Shown here one piece after another: positions 55,678 through 64,000 of a stretch of 64,000 nucleotides of DNA. Under the pieces are notes generated by a model, which worked only from the letters and a program-made list of their open reading frames with translations, was not told where the DNA came from and did no database searches. The DNA lies in assembly GCA_033725935.1 (NCBI GenBank), contig MU867102.1, forward strand, positions 248,001 through 312,000, given 5' to 3'. This DNA is from Cladorrhinum sp. PSN259. Taxonomy: Eukaryota; Ascomycota; Sordariomycetes; Sordariales; Podosporaceae. The position numbers and the translations under genes were made by a program. The first letter of the stretch is position 1. Each line of letters opens with the position of its first letter.

Positions 55678-58080
55678 ATGGCCGTTGGCGCGCCGTTATC
55701 CCCCCAACCAGATGAATATGCCTACACGCCTCTCCCGTCGGCGACTCCGTCTATCCGGCTGATTGAGCTGCTCGGCTGTTCTCCCGAAGACGAGATAATG
55801 GATATCTCGCTCCTGGCATTCGACTTGGACGGCGCGCCTCCTTTCAATGCGCTCTCCTACACATGGGGTGACCCGCGATGTTCCCGCCTTGACCTTGACC
55901 AGGAGACGGCCCCGGGACTATCATATCATCAGGCGACCCACGAGATTCGGTGCGACGGTCGTCGATTCATGGTTCGACCCAACCTTCGGGATGCGCTGGG
56001 GATGCTTCTACTCGGCCCTTCAAACGTTCCGCGCCATCGCTTCGTCTGGATTGACGCCATATGCATTGACCAGAGCAGCATAGACGAGCGCTCCTCCCAG
56101 GTACAGCTCATGGCGCGCATATATGAGAGGGCCGCATGCATTGTAGGCTGGCTGGGGCCCGCCGACGACACCACCACTGACGCCGTGAGTGCCATTGAGC
56201 GCCTGTCTACCGTCTTCCCCCTCCCTCGCTTATTTGATCAAGTCAAAGAGCTTCAGCGCCAGTTCGCCGGCCTGACTGAAGCAGACTTCTTTGAGCCTCG
56301 AGCATACGAGGAGAAGCTCGGCATTGGGCACGTCACAAGGGCCGAGTGGTTGGCCCTGCTCGCCTTCCTGTATCGGCCATACTTTGAGCGCGCGTGGATC
56401 ATGCAAGAGGTCACACTGGCACGGCTCATAGTTCTCGTCTGCGGCCACCACACCATTACGTGGTCAAGCCTTGCAGGAACCGTCTTTTTTCTTATGGTCG
56501 CGCCCCGCTGGACATTCCTATTGAATCGGGAGATTTTGCCGTCGTGGGTCAATGATCCTGGGCTTGTCAGGCAATTTCGTGGTCTCCTCAGCAACAAAGA
56601 CGCGCGGTTCTCCTCGATCCCCCTTGCAGCGGTAAACCTGGTGAAACTGCGGGCCTATGCGAGGTTTGATTTAGCCGATGGTGCCCTCACGCCTGCGATA
56701 TTCTCTCTGAGTGCGTTCCTCAACCATTACCGCTCCACCTCGGCCACGGATCCCCGCGACAAGATATTCGCCCTGCTGTCCATGGCCGATCGCACGAAGG
56801 AGCCGTTTTCGGACCCCAACGCTGCCAGCGCCTTGGCCCCGAACTACCGACTGTCTGTCGTGGCAGTCTACACGCGGCTCGCGCGCCTCATGATTCGGTC
56901 TTATGGCGACCTCCGGATCCTGCAGCACCGGGAGCTGGGCAGACTGCGAAACCTTACAGATCTGCCCTCCTGGGTTCCAGATTACAGTGTTTGGCAACAA
57001 CCTGAGAATATGACGAATGCGGTCCCAGGTTGTGACTGGAAGGCCGGCGGCCAGGAAAAGTGGACGCCCGACGGCCGAGATCTGGAGGATCCTCTGCTAA
57101 CGGTCCGAGGCCGGCGGGTTGGAAAGGTAGAGAAAGTCTCCATCTCAGGGCTCACTGGCGCAATGATGACGGTTATCTGGGGTAGCATCTTCGATCTCGT
57201 AACTGAGCTCCCGTGGAAGCGATTTGTAGACGGCAGACTGTAGGTACCTGAGCTATTAGGGGTAGTCCCGGCCTCGAAAAAGCGCGCAGGCGTCCATCTT
57301 TGGGATCTAAAGCTGACTGATAGCCGCCATAGCATCGAGAGCAACGTCGAAAGAGCGACTAGTCTGTCACTTGACCAAGACTCGTTGCCGACACCAGTCG
57401 AGGTGCTGGCTCGCACAGTCATACACGACGTGCTTGGGTCACCGTCACCGGCGCCAGCAGACACCCTACAGAATCAATTTCTCGCTTTCGTGGCCGAAAA
57501 GTACCTGATCGCCTGGAAAAGCCTCGGGAAACACGGAGATGCCGGCCGCTCATTGCGCGAGCGACTTATCGGACGCCTGCACCGGTTCAACATTACTCAC
57601 TTTGACCGCTCGCCCGGCGAAGGACGACTCACGCCGATGCTCAAGGCATTCCGCGCGGAACCCCCCGGCTCTCGATATGGGACAGAGTGTTTTCTTGAGA
57701 AGTACAAGGAATATGCCTCCTACCTGGCAGATGAGGAGGGGGCTGATCCTCATTCGGCGGCCTACGAAAGACGCCGGTTCGACGACAATGGCGGGTCAAA
57801 CCCGCTAAATGGTGAGTTTCGGAGGCGGAGCGAGGTCTCCTTGTCTTGTAGGGTCGTTTTCCGGACGGATGGCGGCTTGCTGTTGGGACTCGGGCCGGCC
57901 GACATGCAGATCGACGACGAGGTGTGGGTTCTTGCGGGGGCAGACACGCCCGCCATCCTCAGGCCATCAACCACGAAGCGCCGGCAATATAGCTTTCTCG
58001 GACCAGCCTTTGTCTATGGGATGATGCACGGGCAGGCGGTGAAGCATTGGCCGGATGCGCAGGACATCGTCTTGGAGTAG
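55678..58080 (+). pseudogene. HET-domain gene interrupted by one in-frame TAG
   Basis: One uninterrupted frame of 800 codons except for TAG at 57241-57243 (after FVDGRL); the same frame continues immediately with VPELLGVVPASKKRAG to TAG 58078-58080. The HET domain occupies about residues 55-200: FNALSYTWGDPRC, RHRFVWIDAICIDQSSIDER, SQVQLMARIYERAACIVGWL, and later RAWIMQEVTLARLIVLVCG. No frameshift, no other stop and normal coding texture are seen on both sides, so the lesion is either very recent or bypassed. TAG could derive from CAG or TGG by one transition. If mRNA editing of UAG to UGG occurred, residue 522 would be Trp. The truncated form still includes the complete HET domain. Confidence 0.8.
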
Positions 58081-58239
58081 GGCGGTGCTCCAGAACGCGG
58101 CGTCAGCTGCGGAGTTTCCAAGTTGAACGTGGCTCAGAGTCTACAGGGGCCGTTCTATCGGCCTCTTGGAGCCTGATCAGAGGCCAGAGGTAGACCTCTC
58201 CCTCCCCAAGAGCAGACACTGATGAGAAGTGAATCGAGG

Positions 58240-58643
58240 ATGGACCTCTCCACCGGCATTACTCCGTTGAAAGAATTAATCTCATTCATTTCAGAAGGCG
58301 ACGAACTGTACATTATCTTGGACTATTACTCCACTCTGACAGGCACTGAGGAAGAAGCAGACAAGGTGCTTAACACCCTCGGATAAAAGCATCAGGTGGA
58401 CAAAATACAGTAATAGTGGATGTAAAACAGTTCATCACGGATACGTTGGTGGGATCGAAGGCTTGGGAGATGAGGGATGCGGAGAGTTTTCATGTGCTGG
58501 ACTTGGTTCAAGGGAGCGGGATTGTGGACGCGGAGAGTCTTGTGAAGTCGGCTGAAAAGGGGAGGTGGAAAAACAAGAAGAAAAAGAAGACGAAGAAAAG
58601 AAAGAATAAGAGTGAGACGGAGTGCAAGAGCGAGGGTGAATAG
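58240..58643 (+). pseudogene. Fragment of an unrecognised gene with basic C-terminus
   Basis: A frame from ATG 58240 (MDLSTGITPLKELISFISEG) is coding-like to TAA 58384-58386. After a net one-base shift it resumes as VDVKQFITDTLVGSKAWEMR and ends at TAG 58641-58643 with a Lys-rich tail (WKNKKKKKTKKRKN). It follows the HET gene on the same strand by about 160 bp and could be a separate gene. Family unknown. Confidence 0.35.
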
Positions 58644-59798
58644 TGTGATAAAAGCGGTTAGCAATAGACAGGTAGGCTTATTTTCAATACGAGTTGCCCA
58701 AGATGTTTAAGGGTTGAGTAATGCCAACGTCAAACCAGAATAACACATCGCACGAGAGAAACAGAGCTCTTGATAGCATTGAAGACAGATTTAATCCCGG
58801 ATCCCGACCTATCTTTCTTGTTTGAGAAGTAGTACTCGATAAGGTGTTAATTTTGAGGTCCATCTTGGCGGTGATCACAAGTGTTCAAACAAACATTATA
58901 GGCGCCCATAAGTAAGGCAAAGTAACACCACCTTTTAGCTAGGGTACAGCTGACGTTGTAAACAAGGACCGTGATAAGGTTGCACTGAACCAATAGTAAG
59001 CACTGATCCTAGTGAATTGGCCTAAAGGCGTCCGAATTGTCCTCACACGAGCTACTCAAAGCGGCAGGAAGACATCCATGTTCGCTAGAAATGTTTCTTA
59101 AGGGGAAGCTCACGTAACCATAGCACCGTCACCTGACTGTATCATCTCGTAAAGGTTTTCTTCATGCTAGGTGAGAACTTCACCTGACCGTGGAAGGCCA
59201 GGATCACTAAGCAGGAACTACGAACCTTTCTTTAGACCCTAGTATGTTCATAAACTATTTGAAGCGTGAGACTGCAGTCGTATTCGACCTTTCAACAAAT
59301 CGGGGGTCTTCCTTCTTCTGTCAGCCCGGGCCGACACCGCCGTCAACTGCAGCTAAACGCAAGGAACCCCAACCTTTTTCGATGAGAAGGACGAATCATC
59401 ATACCTTACCATGTTTTCTGTATGTTTGGTACTGCCTAGGCACTGTGCATTGAGTGTTCGTCCACAATTTGTATAGCCTCATGCACCAGTCTCACAAATG
59501 ACCGGGATTTTGCTTGGTAAGGCTCTAACCCCGGGCCAGAGACCTGAAGTTGACTCTCAACGTTTTGAGTTGCGATGACTTTGGAAACTCTGCCTCGGAG
59601 AGTAATTACAATGAGCTAGGAGCGGAGAATGTTAACCTAGAAGAATGATGCAAGCCAGACTTGAGCCGACCCAGACTATGTATAAAAGGGGACACTCCCA
59701 TCGTGCTCTTCCGATTTTGCAACCATCGCCTTCATCAACAACTTGAATACAGACTTAAAAACCCCTCAAACTTCTCATCACACATATTTCCATTCATC
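58644..59798. other. Intergenic, promoter of small secreted protein copy 2
   Basis: No gene supported. TATAAAAG lies at 59681-59688, about 110 bp before the start codon. Confidence 0.5.
59681..59688 (+). promoter_or_regulatory. TATA box of small secreted protein copy 2
   Basis: TATAAAAG in a GC-richer context about 110 bp before ATG 59799. Confidence 0.6.
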
Positions 59799-60288
59799 AT
59801 GAAGTTCACTGCCATCATTGCCGGCGCCGCCGCACTCATCTCTGGCTTTGCCACCGCTAGTCCGATCGAGGCTCGCGACAACGACCTTGCTGCTCGCGCC
59901 ACCCACGTCGACATCACGGGCTTCTCCGTCACGTGCGGCTCTTCCTCTTGCACGTAAGGCTTAACCTTCTATCCCCATCAAACTACGAAATAATTTTATT
60001 GACAGTCTCCATATTAGCTACCTGGCCACGGGCACCCTCAAGCCCGAGAACATTGTCATCAACTTCAACGCCACCACCACAGGCTCCACCATCCCATCCG
60101 GATTCTTTTACACCTCTTCAAACCCCAACGCTGTCCTGCGCCTCACCCATGCGACTACCATTTATCGCCTCGTCTTCACCTGGATTATTACCGGCGGAAA
60201 TTCAGTTGACTTTAGCTTTGTCTTCCCTGCTGGAAGCTTCCCTGGCAATGCCGCTTATACTGGACCCTCTATCTTCACTGCTTCTTAA
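59799..60288 (+). CDS. Small secreted protein, 145 aa (family copy 2)
   Basis: Two exons (59799-59953 and 60006-60288), intron 52 bp in the same phase and place (directly after CGSSSC) as in the paralogue at 52412-52908. Signal peptide MKFTAIIAGAAALISGFATA, then PIEARDNDLAAR, which ends with a possible dibasic-like processing site. The mature part contains CGSSSC, TGSTIPSG and AAYTGPSIFTAS. The two cysteines close together could form a small disulfide loop. Beta-rich and hydrophobic; no known domain is recognised. Strong TATA box. Intact and probably well expressed, judging by the codon texture of exon 1. Confidence 0.8.
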
Positions 60289-60934
60289 ATAATTCGAGAT
60301 TTTTTTTGGGAGTTTTTAGACATACTGTACAGGTAGCGGGAGTTCAGCTTTGCCAAGGCTTGTGAGCCAAGCAAGCCCCTGAACCCCTGAGTTCTGAAAG
60401 TCAACAAACTTGTCTCCACTCTCTCTCACTCTCTCTGTGCAAAGCTATGCAGGTGACCACAACCGGTGAATGATGCGAATTGGGATGATGTAGCTCAAAG
60501 TCCTTTTTCAGTCCCAAGTTTTTCCTTGGTATTTTCTTCCCAACTTGAACCGTACCTAACGGTCAGACTGAGTCAGGGGTGTTAGTACTCTCGCCAGTTT
60601 GGCAGGAAAAGTGAAATATGTGACCGAAATATATAAAATCTGAATCGTGAAAAAAAAGAAAAGGCTTCAGGAAAATACATGAAGATAAAAGGCAAGAAAA
60701 TAAATCAGTTGATTGGCCAAACATTGTGGGTGTAGATGTTGTCGCTAAAAGTCAAATACAGTAGACGGAGCGGGGCAAGTTAGTTCCGATACTCACAAAA
60801 AAAGTCAATGGCAAGGTGGGGTATCCCAACCGTCGAAACGGTCCAGAAGGTTTTTGGATGAACTGACCAATTGTACCCCGCGATGAGTCAACCTTCCACC
60901 TCCAGCAGACCCCCTCGTGCCCCTCTAGCCGGGA
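60289..60934. other. Intergenic, no supported gene
   Basis: Separates the secreted protein gene from the valyl-tRNA synthetase start. Only short frames. Confidence 0.5.
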
Positions 60935-63900
60935 ATGCGTTTCGTCGTGCTGCAACACCTTAGACTTGCTGCCACTTTGCGGCCTGCCCGCATTTGGCCT
61001 CAATCGAGACTGCGACTGATAGCACACATCGCCAGAATGTCGACGAACGCACCCCCAACCATCCCGGGGCTGACCGACGCCGACAAGGCAAAGGCTGCCG
61101 CCAAGAAGGCCGACAAGGAGCGCTAAAATGCCGAGAAGGACAGGAAATTCGCAGAGAAGCAGGCCAATCTCAAGGCCGGTGCCGCCGCCGCTGAGCAACA
61201 ACCATCAAAGAAGAAGGCGAACGCTGCGAAGAAGGCCGCCGACGAAGCAAAGCCCGTCTATGTTGACAACACACCAAAGGGCGAGAAGAAGGCCCTCCGG
61301 CCCCTCGATGCCCCCCAACATTCTGCATACCACCCCAAAGTCGTCGAGGCCGCATGGGCCGACTGGTGGGAGAAGAAGGGTTTCTTCAAGCCTGAATTCA
61401 CCAAGGAGGGCGAGCCATTGGAGCCCGGTACCTTCGTTATCCCCATCCCCCCTCCCAACGTCACCGGCGCCCTCCACTGCGGCCACGCCCTCGGAACCGC
61501 CCTTCAAGATGTCTTGATCAGATGGCACCGCATGCGCGGCTTCACCACTCTATACCTGCCAGGTTGCGACCACGCCAGTATCTCCACCCAGAGCGTTGTC
61601 GAGAAGATGTTGTGGAAGAAGGAAAAGCTCACCCGTCACGATCTCGGCCGCTAGAACTTTTTGAAGCGCGCCATGGACTGGAAGGAGGAGTACCAGGGAA
61701 AGATCAACACACAGCTCCGTCGAATTGGCGGTTCTTTCGACTGGACGAGGGAGGCTTTCACCATGGACGAGAATCTGAGCGACGCCTCCATGGAGGCTTT
61801 CGTCCGCCTGCACAAGGAGGGTCTCATCTACAGAGCCAACAGACTGGTCAATTGGTGTGTCGCCCTCAACACAACCATCTCCAACCTCGAACTGGACTCG
61901 CAGGAGCTCGCTGGGCGCACTCTTCTTGATGTGCCTGGCTACGAGAGAAAGGTCGAGTTTGGTGTCATGACCTACTTCAAGTACCCTATCGACGGGTCAG
62001 AAGAGACGATCGAGGTAGCCACCACCCATATTGAGACAATGCTCGGTGATACCGCTGTCGCCGTACACCCCGAGGACCCCCGATACAAGCACCTTGTCGG
62101 CAAGAACATCCGCAATCCCCTCGTCGACCGCCTCATCCCCATCGTTGCCGATTCCTACGTCGAGCAGGAGTTCGGTACCGGTGCCGTAAAGATTACCCAT
62201 GCCTACGATGCCAACGATTATGCGCTTGGTACCCGCCACAACCTCCCCTTCATCAACATCCTCAACGATGATGGCACCCTCAACGAGAACGCTAGCAAGT
62301 ACGCTGGCCAAAAGCGCTACGATGCTCGTTACAATGTTGTCCAGGAATTGACTGAGCTCGGCCTCTTTGTCAAGAAGGACAGCAATCCCATGTCGATCAA
62401 GCGTTGCAACAAGTCAAAGGATATCATTGAGCCCCTTCTCAAGCCCCAGTGGTGGTGCCGCATGAAGGAGCTTGCTGATGCTGCGCTCGAAGCCGTGCGC
62501 AAGGGAGACATCAATATCAAGCCCGAAGCTGTCGAGAAGAGCTACTTCCGCTGGCTCGAGAACATCAACGACTGGTGCCTTTCTCGTCAGCTCTGGTGGG
62601 GTCACCAGATTCCTGCGTATCACGTTGAGTTCGAGGGCGAGGTTTCAGAGGCTGAGGCTGATGAATGGATTGTTGCGCGCACCGAGGCCGACGCCCCTGC
62701 AATGGCCGCTGAGAAGTACCCTGTCAGGCAATTTAAGCTTGTCCGCGACCCTGATATCCTTGACACGTGGTTTTCATCTGGGCTCTGGCCGTTCGCCACT
62801 CTCGGCTGGCCTTCAGATACACACGACTTCCAGAAGCTCTTCCCAACATCCGTCTTGGAGACCGGCTGGGATATTCTGTTCTTCTGGGTTGCTCGCATGA
62901 TCATGCTCAGTCTTAAACTGACTGGCGAGGTCCCCTTCAGGGAGGTCTTCTGCCACTCCCTGGTCCGTGATGCCATGGGCCGCAAGATGTAAGTGTCTAC
63001 AACCGGTTCTATTGTTTTCCTTGTCTTCTAACTCGTGATAGGTCCAAATCTCTGGGCAACGTCCTCGACCCAGTTGACGTTATTGAGGGGATTTCCCTCC
63101 AGGCTCTTCAAGACAAGCTCTTGGCGGGTAACCTTGACCCCAAGGAGCTCAAGACTGCGAGTGAAAGTCAACTGAAGATGTTCCCTCAGGGCATTCCCGA
63201 GTGCGGTGTTGATGCCCTGCGGTTCTCGCTCATCAACTACACCACTGGTGGCGGCGATATTAACTTCGATATTAGGGTCATGGAGGGTTACCGCAGATTC
63301 TGCAACAAGATCTACCAGGCGACCAAGTACGTCCTTGGTAAGCTCCCTGCCGACTTCGTCCCACCAGCAAAGGCTTCGCAGACCGTCTAGGAATCTCTCT
63401 CTGAGAAGTAGATCATTCACAAGCTCAACAGCGCCGCTAAGGATATCAACACCGCTCTTGAGGACAGAGAGTTCTCTGTCGCCTCCCAGATCGTTTACCA
63501 GTACTGGTGGAATGAGCTCTGCGACGTCTTCATTGAGTCCTCCGAGGCTCTTCTCCAGGATGGCACTCCCGGGGAGCAGCTCCACACCGCAAACACCCTC
63601 TACACTGCCCTTGAGGGTGGTTTGACCCTCATCCACCCTTTCATGCCTTTCCTGTCCGAGGAGCTCTGGCAGCGCCTTCCCAGACGCAGCGGCGACTCTA
63701 CCCCCTCTATCGTCCTTGCTTCTTATCCCCAGTACAAGCCTGAGAACCACTTCCCTGAGGCTGCAGACAAGTACAACAGTCTCCTGTCGTGCGCCAAGGG
63801 TATTCGCTCTCTCTTGGCCGACTACGGCGTCAAGCAGGGCGGCAAGGCCTTCATTCTCTCCCCTGACCAGGACGAGTGCTCCCTCGTCTCTTCCCAGATC

Positions 63901-64000
63901 TCTCAGATCAGAATCTTGGCCACCAAGTCCCTTGCTGATTTGGACATCTTCAAGGATGCTGCTGGTGTCCCCAGCGGATGCGCCGTGTACACCGTCTCGC
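60935..64000 (+). pseudogene. Valyl-tRNA synthetase copy with four in-frame stops (right end off window)
   Basis: The frame from ATG 60935 reads as a eukaryotic ValRS. It starts with a basic presequence (MRFVVLQHLRLAATLRPARIWP) fitting mitochondrial targeting and an internal Met (MSTNAPPTIPG) suited to a cytosolic form, as in dual-targeted fungal ValRS. A Lys/Ala-rich appendix follows, then the class I signature PPPNVTGALHCGHALG (HCGH for HIGH). The editing-domain region, WWCRMKELADA, DWCLSRQLWWGHQIPAYHV, DILDTWFSSGLWPF and KMSKSLGNVLDP come next. KMSKS is split by intron 62989-63041. The anticodon-binding region continues to the edge. Stops at TAA 61124, TAG 61652, TAG 63388 and TAG 63409 interrupt it with no frameshift; the last replaces the conserved Trp of EKWIIHKLN. 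Since ValRS is essential, another copy must exist unless these codons are bypassed. Confidence 0.85.

Noticed and set aside
3766..63411. Genome-wide reassignment of TAG or TAA as sense codons
   Set aside because: Intact genes here end with TAG or TAA (MFS transporter, Clr5-ankyrin, calmodulin-like, NmrA region and others), so these codons still act as terminators.

Overview
The window is nuclear DNA of a filamentous ascomycete (Pezizomycotina, most likely a sordariomycete). The evidence is short introns (about 50-120 bp) with GT...CTRAY...YAG signals, three HET-domain genes, a Clr5-ankyrin protein, Zn2Cys6 regulators, a PTH11/SAT4-type membrane protein, small secreted cysteine proteins, GH55 and DUF3494 proteins. 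Genes lie on both strands with independent TATA-type promoters; there is no operon logic.

Layout. 1-10.5 kb is a decay zone: an edge gene split by a MITE-like insertion, two eroded fragments, a broken 2-oxoglutarate/Fe(II)-oxygenase-type gene and a broken gene with a central zinc-cluster motif. 11-15 kb holds a divergent MFS drug-transporter/Zn2Cys6-regulator pair. 15.7-20 kb is one large Clr5-ankyrin gene. 20-25.8 kb contains repeats, a small membrane protein, a broken HET gene and a fragment duplicated from the MFS gene. 25.8-30.5 kb carries secreted enzymes (quercetinase-like bicupin, GH55 glucanase). 30.6-32.7 kb has two tandem, uncharacterised, intron-rich genes that look paralogous. 33.7-42 kb has a small secreted Cys protein, a four-EF-hand calmodulin-like protein, an ice-binding-type DUF3494 protein and a secreted copper amine oxidase. 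44-51 kb has a C2H2 protein (frameshifted), an intron-bearing tRNA, a HET gene (frameshifted), an NmrA-type reductase and a rhodopsin-fold membrane protein. 52-60.3 kb has two paralogous small secreted proteins flanking an AAA-ATPase relic and a HET gene interrupted by one TAG. 60.9 kb to the right edge is a valyl-tRNA synthetase with four in-frame stops.

The most notable pattern is the number of otherwise well-kept genes carrying in-frame TAG or TAA (never TGA in the long ones), sometimes with a single 1-base frameshift. Two explanations can be tested. One is light repeat-induced point mutation, since CAA, CAG and TGG all become TAA or TAG by one CpA-to-TpA change. The other, for genes without frameshifts, is A-to-I mRNA editing of UAG to UGG, known from sexual stages of sordariomycetes. 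All boundaries, introns and homologies here were read by eye; no database search was possible.
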